A stretch of 64,000 nucleotides of DNA, taken from positions 248,001 to 312,000 of the forward strand of contig NZ_FNQM01000004.1 in assembly GCF_900107585.1 (NCBI RefSeq), read 5' to 3'. Numbering within the stretch: the stretch's first letter is position 1; every line of letters starts with the position of its first letter. This DNA is from Rubrimonas cliftonensis (GTDB lineage: Bacteria > Pseudomonadota > Alphaproteobacteria > Rhodobacterales > Rhodobacteraceae). The notes beneath the pieces were generated by a model. It was not told where the DNA came from and did not search any database. It worked only from the letters and a program-made list of their open reading frames with translations. Positions 16,586 to 25,281 of this stretch are shown here, one piece after another. The position numbers and the translations under genes are program-made.

Positions 16586-17364
16586 GCAAACCCCTCCGCA
16601 AAGGCGGCGACAAGGCGCTCGAAGCGCGCCGAGGCGCGGTCGGCCTCGGCTTTCGTCTGGGCGTGGGTCAGCGCCGTGGCGCTCATCCCCGCCGCGAAGT
16701 TGGTGATGACCGAGACGCCGGCGACGCGCAAGCCGCAGCGGCGCGCGAGGATCGTCTCCGGCGCCGTGGACATGCCCACCGCGTCCGCCCCCAGCATCGC
16801 GACCGCGCGGATCTCCGCCGGCGTCTCGAAGGACGGGCCCGAGAACCACGCATAGACGCCCTCGTGAAGCTCCGGGTCGAGCGCCTTGAGGCGTGCGCGC
16901 AAGGAGGGGTCGTAAGCATCCGTCATATCGCAGAAACGCGCATCCGAGGCGTCGCCTATCAGCGGGTTGCGGCCGGACCAGGCGATATGGTCGGAGATCG
17001 CCATGAGCGCGCCCGGCGGCATCGCCGGCCGGGTGGAGCCGGCCGCATTGGTCAGCAGCAGCGCCCCGACCTCCAGCGCCGCCAGCGTCTCGATCGCGCC
17101 GCGCATCGCCGCGGCGTCGCCGGTCTCGTAGTAATGCGCCCGCCCCGCCAGCAGCGCCACCCGCGCGCCTGAGAGACGCCCGACGACGAGCGCGCCGGCA
17201 TGGCCCGAGACGCCCGCCGCGGGAAAGCCGGGCAGCTCGGCGTAGGGAATGCGCACGGCCTCCTCGACGCGCTCCGCGAGGCCGCCCAGGCCCGAGCCCA
17301 GCACGACGGCGAGCGCGACCGGCTCGGCGCCGGCGCGGTCGCGGATGATCGCGGCTGCGCTCAC
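16582..17364 (-). CDS. Purine nucleoside phosphorylase (trimeric PunA type)
   Basis: A 260-residue phosphorylase of the trimeric class acting on inosine and guanosine. It shows the N-terminal VVLGSGLGGLAERVEEA phosphate loop, PGFPAAGVSGHAG, LAGRAHYYETGD, LLTNAAGSTRP, GVYAWFSGPSFETPAEIR, and GADAVGMSTAPETI. The GTG at 17364 overlaps the cdd stop in GTGA. It takes inosine from the adenosine deaminase and yields hypoxanthine plus ribose-1-phosphate for DeoB. Confidence 0.95.
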   Translation of the reverse strand: MSAAAIIRDRAGAEPVALAVVLGSGLGGLAERVEEAVRIPYAELPGFPAAGVSGHAGALVVGRLSGARVALLAGRAHYYETGDAAAMRGAIETLAALEVGALLLTNAAGSTRPAMPPGALMAISDHIAWSGRNPLIGDASDARFCDMTDAYDPSLRARLKALDPELHEGVYAWFSGPSFETPAEIRAVAMLGADAVGMSTAPETILARRCGLRVAGVSVITNFAAGMSATALTHAQTKAEADRASARFERLVAAFAEGFA

Positions 17365-17747
17365 GACTTCAGGGCGAAGGCCGCCGGCAGCAGTTCGCCG
17401 AGCGTCCACCGCGCGCGCTCGCCCTCGGGGCCGGCGGCGCGGATGATCGTCTCGGAGTCGCCGAACTCGGCGATGCGCTGGCGGCAGCCGCCGCAGGGCG
17501 TGATCGTCTCGCCGCTTTCGGCGACCACAAGCACCTCGGCGATGTGGCGGGCGCCGGCGGCGACCATGGCGGCGATGGCGGAGGTCTCGGCGCACCAGCC
17601 CTCGGGGTAGGAGGCGCATTCGACGTTGGCGCCGGCGAAGATGCGGCCGTCCTCGGTCAGCACCGCCGCGCCGACCTTGAAGCCGGAATGGGGGGCGTGG
17701 GCGTTGAGGCGCGCATCGGTCGCCGCGCGGAACAGGTTGTCCATCAT
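17361..17747 (-). CDS. cdd: Cytidine deaminase
   Basis: A 128-residue homotetrameric-type zinc deaminase converting (deoxy)cytidine to (deoxy)uridine. The catalytic motif CAETSAIAAM (Cys, Glu) and the second zinc pair TPCGGCRQ are present, as is the N-terminal HAPHSGFKVGAAVL. Two adjacent ATGs occur; the one at 17747 overlaps the permease stop in ATGA. Product uridine/deoxyuridine can be used by the thymidine phosphorylase downstream. Confidence 0.95.
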   Translation of the reverse strand: MMDNLFRAATDARLNAHAPHSGFKVGAAVLTEDGRIFAGANVECASYPEGWCAETSAIAAMVAAGARHIAEVLVVAESGETITPCGGCRQRIAEFGDSETIIRAAGPEGERARWTLGELLPAAFALKS

Positions 17748-18706
17748 CGCTCCTTGAGATAAGGCGCGCCGCCGGCCTTTGGCGGGCGCGCCGCTCCGAT
17801 GAAGCCGGCCAGCAGCACGACCGTCAAGATGTAGGGCGCCGCCTGGATCAGCTGCACCGGCGCCGGCCCGATAAGCGGCAGCTCCACGCCCTGCAGTCGG
17901 ATCGCCGAGGCGTCGAGGAAGCCGAACAGCAGACAGGTCGCCATCGCCTGCATCGGCCGCCACTTGGCGAAGATCAGCGCCGCCAGCGCGATGAAGCCCT
18001 TGCCCGCGCTCATGTTCGGCACGAAGCCCGCGCCCTGGGCGATCGAGAGATAGGCGCCGCCCAACCCGCACAGCAGGCCGCAGACCAGCACCGCCCGGTA
18101 GCGCAGCCCTGCGACGGAAAGCCCCGCCGTGTCCACCGCCGCGGGGTTCTCGCCGACCGCCCGCAGGCGCAGGCCGAAGCGCGTCCGCCACAGCACCCAC
18201 CATGTCAGCGGCGCGGCGAGGAAGGCGGCGTAGACCAGCACGCTGTGGCCGGAGACCAGCCCTGACCAGACCGGGCCGAGCACCGGAACCCCCGCCAGCG
18301 TCTCGCTCAGCGGCAGCTCCAGCGGGCCGAGGCGGGCCTCCTGCGCCAGCGGCGGGGTTTTGCCGCCCTGCGAGAACCACGCGTGGCCCAGCACCGCCGT
18401 CAGCCCCAGCGCGAGGAAGTTGATCGCGACGCCGGAGACGATCTGGTTGCCGCGCGCCGAGATGCAGGCGACCCCGTGGACCAGCGCCAGCGCGCAGGAG
18501 GCCGCCACCGCGGCGAGCGCGCCGAGCCATGGCGAGCCGGTCAGCGAGGCGGTCGCCGCGGCGGCGAAGGCCGCGCCGAGCAGCTTGCCCTCCAGCCCGA
18601 TGTCGAAGACGCCCGAGCGCTCGGAGTAGAGCCCGGCGAGGCAGGCCAGCAGCAGCGGCGTGGAAAGCCGCACCGTGCTGTCGAGCAGGGCGACGAGGGC
18701 CTCCAT
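17744..18706 (-). CDS. ABC transporter permease, nucleoside-type (BmpC/YufQ-like), second permease
   Basis: A 320-residue hydrophobic protein with about 8-10 helices of the branched-chain amino acid/ribose permease superfamily. The GVFDIGLEGKLLGAAFAAA segment and RTRFGLRLRAVGENPAAVDTAGL, a coupling loop for the ATPase, are typical of nucleoside importer permeases. The ATG at 18706 shares one base with the previous stop (TGATG); a GTG one codon upstream is an alternative. Paired with the preceding permease and the double ATPase, it should import nucleosides that the rest of the operon degrades. Confidence 0.9.
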   Translation of the reverse strand: MEALVALLDSTVRLSTPLLLACLAGLYSERSGVFDIGLEGKLLGAAFAAAATASLTGSPWLGALAAVAASCALALVHGVACISARGNQIVSGVAINFLALGLTAVLGHAWFSQGGKTPPLAQEARLGPLELPLSETLAGVPVLGPVWSGLVSGHSVLVYAAFLAAPLTWWVLWRTRFGLRLRAVGENPAAVDTAGLSVAGLRYRAVLVCGLLCGLGGAYLSIAQGAGFVPNMSAGKGFIALAALIFAKWRPMQAMATCLLFGFLDASAIRLQGVELPLIGPAPVQLIQAAPYILTVVLLAGFIGAARPPKAGGAPYLKER

Positions 18707-19812
18707 CACGCGGCCTCCCGCCGCGCCGCTCCGGCGAAGAGCCGCCCTAGCGCGGGACGGAACAGGAACTCCAGCGCCCCGGCGAAGAGGATCACGAGGC
18801 CCTGGATCATCACGATCATGTCGCGCGTGATGGCGGGCTTCTCGAAGGCCAGCTCCGCGCCGCCCTGGTAGAGCACGCCGAACAGCAGCGCCGCCGCCAC
18901 CACGCCCGCCGGATGCGCCCGGCCCATCAGCGCCACCGCGATGCCGACGAAGCCCGCGCCGCCGACGAACTCGAACAGCAGCCGGTGCTGCTCGCCCATC
19001 ACCGGATTCAGCGCCATCAGCCCCGCCAGCCCGCCCGAGATCAGCATCGCGACCACCGTTATGCGCAGGGGCGAGACGCCGGCATAGATCGCCGCGTCGC
19101 GGTTGGCGCCGAAGGTCCGCATCTCGTAGCCGAGCCGGGTGCGCCAGATCAGCAGCCACACGCCCCAGGCGGCCAGTAGCGCGAGGATCAGCGACAGGTT
19201 CACCGGCGCTGAGCCCGTGTCGACGCCGATGAGCGCCATGAGACCGTCGAGCTGCGGCAGCCGGCCGCCGGCCTCGAAGGTCCGGCTCTCCGGCGACATC
19301 TGGCCGGGCGGGGCCAGCACGTCCACTAGCAGCCAGATCATCAGGCTGGCGGCGATGAAGTTGAACATGATGGTGGTGATGACGACATGGCTGCCACGCG
19401 TCGCCTGTAGATACGCGGGCACGAACGCCCACGCCGCGCCGAACGCCGCGCCGCCGAGCGCGGCCAGCGGGGCGGTGATCCACCACTGAACATATCGGTC
19501 GAGGGCGAGGCAGACGACGGCGACGCCGAGGCCTCCGACATAGGCCTGCCCCTCGCCGCCGATGTTGAACAGCCCGGCATGGAACGCCACCGCCACCGCC
19601 AGCCCGGTGAAGATGAACGAGGTCGCGTAGTAGAGCGTGAACCCGATCCCCTCGCCCCAGCCCAGCGCGCCGTAGAGCAGGATCCGCGTCGCCTCCAGCG
19701 GGTCCTCCCCGATGGCGAGCACGACGAGGCCCGCGACGAGGAACGCGACGGAAAGGTTCAGGAGGGGGAGCAGGATCAGGTCGACCCAGCGGGGGAGGGG
19801 GGCTGGGGTCAT
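18706..19812 (-). CDS. ABC transporter permease, nucleoside-type (BmpB/YufP-like), first permease
   Basis: A 368-residue membrane protein with about ten helices. It carries GLFNIGGEGQAYVGGLG and the ATPase-contact loop RTRLGYEMRTFGANRDAAIYAGV, diagnostic for permeases of the purine/nucleoside (BmpA-dependent) ABC importers. Its ATG overlaps the end of the DUF559 gene in ATGA. No gene for the BMP-type lipoprotein receptor is visible beside it, which is unusual for this system. Confidence 0.92.
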   Translation of the reverse strand: MTPAPLPRWVDLILLPLLNLSVAFLVAGLVVLAIGEDPLEATRILLYGALGWGEGIGFTLYYATSFIFTGLAVAVAFHAGLFNIGGEGQAYVGGLGVAVVCLALDRYVQWWITAPLAALGGAAFGAAWAFVPAYLQATRGSHVVITTIMFNFIAASLMIWLLVDVLAPPGQMSPESRTFEAGGRLPQLDGLMALIGVDTGSAPVNLSLILALLAAWGVWLLIWRTRLGYEMRTFGANRDAAIYAGVSPLRITVVAMLISGGLAGLMALNPVMGEQHRLLFEFVGGAGFVGIAVALMGRAHPAGVVAAALLFGVLYQGGAELAFEKPAITRDMIVMIQGLVILFAGALEFLFRPALGRLFAGAARREAA

Positions 19813-20378
19813 GGCGTGGCGTCATGAGCGGGTCGCGCGCCGGCGCCGACGCCCTCACCCCGACCCTCTCCCGCAGGCGGGAGAGGGGGCGACAGCCGCG
19901 CCGGCGCCGCATCTTTCCGGAACGCCCCGCAAACGGCGCCGTTCTGGCCGCTGGCGACCGGCTCTTGCGCAGCCCCCGGAGCGGCGGCGTCGCAACCGCG
20001 CCCCCTCTCCCGCCTGCGGGAGAGGGCCGGGGTGAGGGCGCGTGACGCCAGTCGCCCCCCCAGATCGGCGAGGACGCCATCCATGTTCGCGAGAACCTCG
20101 CTGTTCCAGTAGCGCGCGACGCAGTAGCCTTTCGTCGCCAGCAGCGCGTCCCGCGCCGCGTCATGCAGGCTTTCGGCATGCTGGCCGCCGTCGACCTCGA
20201 CGACTAGGCGCGCCTCGGCGCAAAGGAAATCCGCGATGAAGGAGCCGAGCGGCGCCTGACGGCGGAACTTCCATCCCCCAAGCCCGCGCGCACGCAGCCG
20301 CGCCCATAGCGCACGCTCGGCGTCCGTCATCGTCCGGCGCAGCGCGCGGGCGGCGGTGGGGCGCGCCCTCGCTCTCAC
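19809..20378 (-). CDS. DUF559 endonuclease-like protein with repeat-derived C terminus
   Basis: A 189-residue protein. The first about 115 residues are a DUF559 domain, a relative of very-short-patch-repair/restriction-type nucleases: FRRQAPLGSFIADFLC and LVVEVDGGQHAES supply the acidic and Gln/His residues of the core. The GTG start overlaps the upstream ATPase stop (GTGA). From about residue 112 the reading frame runs through a REPIN-like element (19851-20040), so the C-terminal tail is encoded by repeat DNA and is probably not native. The gene interrupts a nucleoside transporter operon while keeping coupled overlaps. Function in the cell is unknown. Confidence 0.8.
   Translation of the reverse strand: MRARARPTAARALRRTMTDAERALWARLRARGLGGWKFRRQAPLGSFIADFLCAEARLVVEVDGGQHAESLHDAARDALLATKGYCVARYWNSEVLANMDGVLADLGGRLASRALTPALSRRRERGRGCDAAAPGAAQEPVASGQNGAVCGAFRKDAAPARLSPPLPPAGEGRGEGVGAGARPAHDATP
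19851..20040. repeat. REPIN-like element: two inverted REP sequences around about 110 bases
   Basis: The left arm (19851-19887) begins GCCCTCACCCCGACCCTCTC and contains the palindrome CTCCCGCAGGCGGGAG. The right arm (about 20003-20040) is its near-exact inverse, ending GGCCGGGGTGAGGGC, with the palindrome CTCCCGCCTGCGGGAG. Two REP units in opposite orientation around a short spacer are the definition of a REPIN. It lies wholly inside the DUF559 reading frame near its 3' end. Such sequences are usually dispersed, transposase-mobilised repeats; no other copy was noticed in this window. Confidence 0.8.
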
Positions 20379-21907
20379 GCCGCCGCCCCCCGCTCCACGC
20401 CCGCCATCATCAGGCCGATCTCGGCTTCCGTGGCGTCCGCCCCCGCTTCGCCCATCACCCGCCCGTCGAACATCACCAGCACGCGGTCGCTGAGGGCGCG
20501 GACCTCCTCCAGCTCCACCGAGACGAGCAGGATCGCCTTGCCGGCGTCGCGCAGTTCGATCAGGCGGCGGTGGATCGCCTCGATGGCGCCGACGTCGACG
20601 CCGCGGGTCGGCTGGCCGACGATCAGCACGTCGGGGTCCACTGCGATCTCGCGCGCCAGCACGATCTTCTGCTGGTTGCCGCCGGAGAAGTTGGCGGTGC
20701 GCAGGGACGGGTCGGGCGGGCGCACGTCGAAATCGGCCATGTCGCGCATGCAGCGTTCGCGGATCGCGGCGCGGTCGAGAAACACGCCCCGCGTAAAACC
20801 CTTCAGATAGCCGAGCACTGCGTTCTCCCGCGCCTCGAAGCGCGTCACCAGCCCCATGCGGTGGCGGTCCTCCGGCACATGGGCGAGCTTCATGTCGCGC
20901 ACCAGCGCCGGCGAGGGCGGCGCCATCTCGGGGCCGATGCGGATGGCGCCCGAGGTCAGCGGGCGGATGCCGGCGATCGCCTCCAGCAACTCGCTCTGCC
21001 CGTTGCCGCTGACGCCGGCGATGCCGACGATCTCGCCCGCGCGCACCGTCAGCGACACGCCGCGCAGACGCTCCACGCCGAGCGCGTCGACGACGCGGGC
21101 GTTCTCCACCGTCAGCCGCGCGGGTCCGGGGCGCGCCGGCCCCTTCTCGACGCGCAGCAGCACGCGGCGGCCGACCATCGCCTCGGCCAGCGCCTCGACC
21201 GAGGTTTCCGCAGTGCGCACCGTCGCCACGATCTCGCCGCGGCGCATCACCGAGACGGCGTCGGTCGCGGCCATGATCTCGCGCAGCTTGTGGGTGATGA
21301 GGATCACCGTCTTGCCCTCGTCGCGCAGCCGCCCGAGGATGCGGAACAGGTGGTCAGCCTCCTCGGGCGTCAGCACGCCGGTCGGCTCGTCGAGGATCAG
21401 GGTCTTCGCGCCGCGGAACAGCGCCTTCAGGATCTCGACGCGCTGCTGAAGGCCCACGGGAAGTTCGCCCACCACCGCGTCGGGGTCGACCTGCATCGCG
21501 TAGTCGCGCGCCAGCCGCTCAAGCTCGGCGCGGGCGTCGGCGCGGCCCTTCGCGAGCAGCGCGCCGCCCTCCGCGCCCAGCATCACGTTCTCCAGCACGG
21601 TGAACGGCTCCACGAGCATGAAATGCTGGTGGACCATGCCGATGCCGAGGGCGATGGCGGCCTGGCTGTCGGGAATGGCGACGGGCCGTCCGTCCACCCG
21701 GATCTCGCCGGCGTCGGCCTGGTAGAAGCCGTATAGGATGCTCATCAGCGTGGACTTGCCGGCGCCGTTCTCGCCGACGATCCCGTGGATCTCGCCCTGC
21801 GCGACGCTGAGATGGATGTCGCGATTGGCCCGCACGGCCCCGAAACGCTTGTCCACGCCGATCAGCTCGATGGCGGGGGCGGCGCTGGCGTGCGGCGTCT
21901 GAGACAT
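20375..21907 (-). CDS. ABC transporter ATP-binding protein, double-domain, nucleoside-type
   Basis: A 510-residue protein with two fused nucleotide-binding domains as in RbsA/YufO. Domain 1 has Walker A GENGAGKST, the Q-loop in GMVHQHFMLVEPFTVLENV, the degenerate signature VGLQQRVEILKAL, and Walker B LILDEPT. Domain 2 has a degenerate Walker A GVSGNGQSE, signature FSGGNQQKIVLAREIA, and Walker B VLIVGQPTRGVD. The VPEDRHRMGLV block is typical of this family. It energises the two permeases downstream and is the first gene of the nucleoside operon. Confidence 0.94.
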   Translation of the reverse strand: MSQTPHASAAPAIELIGVDKRFGAVRANRDIHLSVAQGEIHGIVGENGAGKSTLMSILYGFYQADAGEIRVDGRPVAIPDSQAAIALGIGMVHQHFMLVEPFTVLENVMLGAEGGALLAKGRADARAELERLARDYAMQVDPDAVVGELPVGLQQRVEILKALFRGAKTLILDEPTGVLTPEEADHLFRILGRLRDEGKTVILITHKLREIMAATDAVSVMRRGEIVATVRTAETSVEALAEAMVGRRVLLRVEKGPARPGPARLTVENARVVDALGVERLRGVSLTVRAGEIVGIAGVSGNGQSELLEAIAGIRPLTSGAIRIGPEMAPPSPALVRDMKLAHVPEDRHRMGLVTRFEARENAVLGYLKGFTRGVFLDRAAIRERCMRDMADFDVRPPDPSLRTANFSGGNQQKIVLAREIAVDPDVLIVGQPTRGVDVGAIEAIHRRLIELRDAGKAILLVSVELEEVRALSDRVLVMFDGRVMGEAGADATEAEIGLMMAGVERGAAA

Positions 21908-22057
21908 GCGGCGGCGTGGTCCCGGTTGCGTCGCGATACGCTAGAGGGGGCCGCGTCCCATGGGAAGCGCAGGAGGCGCGCGACGCAGTGAGCGCCGCCG
22001 CGGGCCGACTGGCTGTTTCAGGCGCGGAGGCGGCCTGCGGCCCCCTCCGCCGCGCGG

Positions 22058-22945
22058 TCACATGGCGACCGCCAGTTCAGACGCCGCGTCGCCGAAGCGC
22101 GTCTCAAGCCGCTTCTTCATCTTGCGCAGGGCCTGCGCCTCAAGCTGGCGCACGCGCTCCTTGCTGAGGCCGAGCTTGCCGCCGAGGCTCTCCAGCGTCT
22201 CGGCGTCGTCGTTCAGCTTGCGCGCGGCGATGATCATGCGCTCGCGGGGCGTCAGGGCGTCGAACGCCTCGATCAGCCACTTGCGCGCGGTGGTCACGTC
22301 GCTGTCGCGCGACACGCTCTCGTCGGGGCGGGGGCCGCCGTCCTCGAGCGTCTCGACCCACTCGCGGCCCTCCTCGCCGGCCTGCTGGGCGTTGAGCGAG
22401 AAGTCCGAGCCCGCGAGCCGCGCCTCCATCATCTCCACGTCGCGCAGCGGGCACCCGAGCTCGTCGGCGATCTCCTGTCGGATCTCGGCGGACGTGGAGC
22501 CGTCGAGCCCCGTCCCGCGCTCGCGCTCCAGCTTGGCGCGCACCCGGCGCATGTTGAAGAACAGCGATTTCTGGGAGGAGGTCGAGCCTGTTCGAACGAG
22601 GCTCCAGTTGCGCATCACGTAGTCCTGGATCGACGCCTTGATCCACCACACCGCGTAGGTCGAGAAGCGCACGCCGCGGTCGGGGTCGAACTTCGAGGCC
22701 GCCTTCATCAGGCCCACGCCGGCCTCCTGGATCAGGTCGTTCATCGAGGCGCCGTAGCGGCGGTACTTAGCCGCCATCGAGATGGCGAGGCGCATGTAGG
22801 CGGTCACCAGGCGATGCAGGGCCGCCTCGTCGCCCTCGTCACGCCAGGCCCTCGCCAGCGCCAGTTCGGTTTCCGCGTCGAGGAGTTCGGCGGACATCGC
22901 CCGATGCGCGACCGAGCCGACGGAGCGGTTCATCTCATGCGTCAT
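22058..22945 (-). CDS. rpoH: RNA polymerase sigma factor RpoH (sigma-32 family)
   Basis: A 295-residue sigma factor. Region 2 is clear (AYMRLAISMAAKYRRYGASMNDLIQEAGVGLMKAASKFDPDRGVRFSTYAVWWIKASIQDYVMRN). It is followed by the RpoH box QKSLFFNMRRVR, which sets heat-shock sigma factors apart from RpoD. Region 4 ends with LTPRERMIIAARKL and LGLSKERVRQLEAQALRKMKK. The ATG at 22945 has GAGGCAAG upstream. Alphaproteobacteria often carry two RpoH copies, one tied to oxidative or photo-oxidative stress; which copy this is cannot be decided here. It is divergent from the cobinamide kinase gene. Confidence 0.94.
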   Translation of the reverse strand: MTHEMNRSVGSVAHRAMSAELLDAETELALARAWRDEGDEAALHRLVTAYMRLAISMAAKYRRYGASMNDLIQEAGVGLMKAASKFDPDRGVRFSTYAVWWIKASIQDYVMRNWSLVRTGSTSSQKSLFFNMRRVRAKLERERGTGLDGSTSAEIRQEIADELGCPLRDVEMMEARLAGSDFSLNAQQAGEEGREWVETLEDGGPRPDESVSRDSDVTTARKWLIEAFDALTPRERMIIAARKLNDDAETLESLGGKLGLSKERVRQLEAQALRKMKKRLETRFGDAASELAVAM

Positions 22946-23033
22946 GCTTGCCTCTTCCCTGTCGTTGCGCGACCGTTCGGCCTGTCTCGAACTCATCATA
23001 CGCGATGCGACCAAAGTCGGATCACAGGACTTC

Positions 23034-23570
23034 ATGGCGACAGTTGACGAAGAAGCGGCGGATTTCCGCGTGGCGCTCGTGCTCGGCGGGGCGCGGTCGG
23101 GCAAGAGCGCGCTGGCCGAACGCCTCGCCTGCAACTCGGGGTTGTCCCGCGTTTATGTCGCCACGGCAGAGGCTTGGGACGGGGAGATGCGGGAGCGCAT
23201 CGCCCGCCATCGCGCCGACCGGGGGGAGGGCTGGCGCACCGTGGAGGCCCCGCTTGAAGCGGCCGACGCGCTGGCGGATCATGATGGTCACGATATCGTT
23301 ATCGTGCTCGATTGCCTGACGCTGTGGCTCTCGAACCTCATGCTCGCCGGGCGCGACGTCGAGCAGGCCGGCGCGACGCTGTGCGCGCGGCTGCCGGCGA
23401 TGGCCGCCCGCGTGATCCTCGTCTCGAACGAGGTGGGGCTCGGCGTCGTGCCCGACACGCCGCTCGGCAGGCGGTTCCGGGACGCGCAGGGGCGGCTCAA
23501 CCAGCAGGTCGCGGCGGTCGCCGACCGCGTGATCCTCGTCGCCGCGGGCCTGCCGCTGCGCCTGAAATGA
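23034..23570 (+). CDS. cobP: Bifunctional adenosylcobinamide kinase / adenosylcobinamide-phosphate guanylyltransferase
   Basis: A 178-residue CobU/CobP family enzyme of the late cobalamin (nucleotide loop) pathway. The P-loop VLGGARSGKSALAERLA near residue 15 and the VYVATAEAWDGEMRERIARHRADRG segment carrying the guanylylated His are present. LDCLTLWLSNLM and VSNEVGLGVVPDTPLGRRFRDAQGRLNQQVA complete the family. The ATG at 23034 gives the usual size. Its stop overlaps the next gene's ATG by four bases. Confidence 0.95.
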   Translation: MATVDEEAADFRVALVLGGARSGKSALAERLACNSGLSRVYVATAEAWDGEMRERIARHRADRGEGWRTVEAPLEAADALADHDGHDIVIVLDCLTLWLSNLMLAGRDVEQAGATLCARLPAMAARVILVSNEVGLGVVPDTPLGRRFRDAQGRLNQQVAAVADRVILVAAGLPLRLK

Positions 23571-24169
23571 GCGCTGCGGCGGCCTCGCGCGGCGGTCAGG
23601 GCTGGTGGTGGGTGCGCCACGCGCCCACCCATGTTCGGGCGGCGGTGGGCTGGACCGACGCGCCCGCCGACCTGTCTGACGCCGCCGCTCTCGACCGCCT
23701 CGCCGCCGCCCTGCCGGCGGCGCCGGTGGTCTCGTCCGACCTCGCGCGCGCCGTCGCCACCGCGCGCCGCATCGCAGGGGCGCGGCCGCTGCAGGCCGCC
23801 GACGCCCGCCTGCGCGAGCTGAACTTCGGCGCGTGGGAGGGCATGACCTACGACGCGGCGGCGGCTGCGCAGCCGGACGCCTACCGCGCCTTCTTCGAGA
23901 CGCCGGGGCCGTCGCGCGCGCCGGGCGGCGAGAGCTTCGACGACCTGCGCGCGCGGGTCTGCGACGCCATCGAGGCGCGCAAGGCCGACGGCGGCGATGT
24001 GGTGCTGGTCGCCCACGCCGGCGCGATCCGGGCGGCGCTCGCCGTCGCGCTCGACCTTACGCCCGCGCAGGCGCTGGGCTTCGCGGTCGATCCGCTGTCG
24101 ATCACGCGGCTCGACTGGATCGCGTCGGCCGGCGCCTGGCGGGTGGTCTGCGTCAACACGCGCGCGTGA
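23567..24169 (+). CDS. Histidine phosphatase family protein (CobC/alpha-ribazole phosphatase-like)
   Basis: A 200-residue phosphoglycerate-mutase-fold phosphatase. It has the RHA form of the catalytic RHG motif (WWWVRHAPTHV), then SSDLARAVATARRIA, ELNFGAWEGMTYDA, and VVLVAHAGAIRAAL with the second catalytic His. Translational coupling to cobP (ATGA) makes a cobalamin role likely, dephosphorylating alpha-ribazole-5'-phosphate or adenosylcobalamin phosphate; that assignment rests on context. Confidence 0.85.
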   Translation: MSAAAASRGGQGWWWVRHAPTHVRAAVGWTDAPADLSDAAALDRLAAALPAAPVVSSDLARAVATARRIAGARPLQAADARLRELNFGAWEGMTYDAAAAAQPDAYRAFFETPGPSRAPGGESFDDLRARVCDAIEARKADGGDVVLVAHAGAIRAALAVALDLTPAQALGFAVDPLSITRLDWIASAGAWRVVCVNTRA

Positions 24170-24248
24170 TGGATTGCGCGCGCCGTCATGGCCCTGTCGC
24201 GCCCGTCCGGCTATACGAAGGCGGCGCATTCCCACGGAGACCGCAGCC

Positions 24249-25184
24249 ATGACCACGCGGAGAGACTTCCTCATGGCGGCCGGGGCGATGAGCCTCGTGC
24301 CGCTCGGCCCCCTCGGCGCCGCCACGCAGGTGGCCGGCGTCCAGCGGCGCGGCGTCGGCGGCGCGACCGTCACGGCGCTGCTCGACGGCTTCATCGAACT
24401 CGATCCGGCGAGCCTCAACGGCGCCGACGAGCAGACGCGCGCGGCGCTGCTGGCGCGGAGCTTCCTTGCGAACGGTCCGGTAAAGACGGCGATCAACGCC
24501 TATGTCGTGGAGACCGGCGGCCGCACGATCATCGTCGACAGCGGCGCCGGCGCCGCCTTCGGCCCCACCGCAGGCGGCTTCGCCGCGGTGCTTGCGGCGG
24601 CGGGCGTGGACCCGGCGGCGGTGGACGCGGTGATGCTCACCCACCTCCACCCTGACCACTGCAACGGGCTCGCCACGGGCGGCGCGGCGCTGTTTCCCAA
24701 CGCCGAGATGGTCGTCCACGCCGCCGACCACGCCTTCTGGACCGACGATGCGAACTTCGCCGGGGCGGGCGAGATGGCGCAGAACTTCGCGCAGATGGCG
24801 CAGGCGGCCGTGGCCCCCTACGCCGACCGCCTGACGCTGGCGCAGGACGGGCACGCCGTCGCGCCGGGCCTCACGCTCATGCACATGCCGGGGCACACGC
24901 CCGGCCACTCGGGCCTGATGGTGAGCGACGGCGACGCGACCCTGCTGATCTGGGGCGACATCGTCCATGTCGGCCCGATCCAGTTCGCGCGGCCCGAGGT
25001 CACGCTTCCCTTCGACGTCGACCAGCCGCTGGCGGCGGGCACGCGGGCGCGGGTGATGGACATGGTCGCGACCGACGGGCTGGAGATCGCCGGCAGCCAC
25101 ATCGTGTTCCCGAGCTTCGGGCGGCTGACGCGGGACGGGCAGGGCTACGCCTTCCACCCCTCGCGCTGGGACTTCACGCTCTGA
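24249..25184 (+). CDS. Tat-exported metallo-beta-lactamase-fold hydrolase
   Basis: A 311-residue protein with an N-terminal twin-arginine signal (TTRRDFLMAAGAM plus a hydrophobic stretch). The MBL core shows THLHPDHCNGL (HxHxDH zinc motif), MHMPGHTPGHSGLM, IWGDIVHV, and a late His in AGSHIVFPSFG. Family members include lactonases and other hydrolases; substrate is unknown. It would act folded in the periplasm with two zinc or similar ions. It stands alone between the cobalamin genes and the end of the gas vesicle locus. Confidence 0.88.
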   Translation: MTTRRDFLMAAGAMSLVPLGPLGAATQVAGVQRRGVGGATVTALLDGFIELDPASLNGADEQTRAALLARSFLANGPVKTAINAYVVETGGRTIIVDSGAGAAFGPTAGGFAAVLAAAGVDPAAVDAVMLTHLHPDHCNGLATGGAALFPNAEMVVHAADHAFWTDDANFAGAGEMAQNFAQMAQAAVAPYADRLTLAQDGHAVAPGLTLMHMPGHTPGHSGLMVSDGDATLLIWGDIVHVGPIQFARPEVTLPFDVDQPLAAGTRARVMDMVATDGLEIAGSHIVFPSFGRLTRDGQGYAFHPSRWDFTL

Positions 25185-25281
25185 TCGGGGCGGCGTGACC
25201 TGGGCGCCGTGATGGGGGCGTTCTGACGGGCACGCGCCCGGAAGGCGCCTCCAGAGCCTGACGGCGCTGATCGGTCCGCCT

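Noticed and set aside
19851-20040. Inverted repeat pair considered as an insertion sequence or terminator
   Set aside because: Too short to code a transposase and without target duplications that I could identify; the arms fit REP units better.
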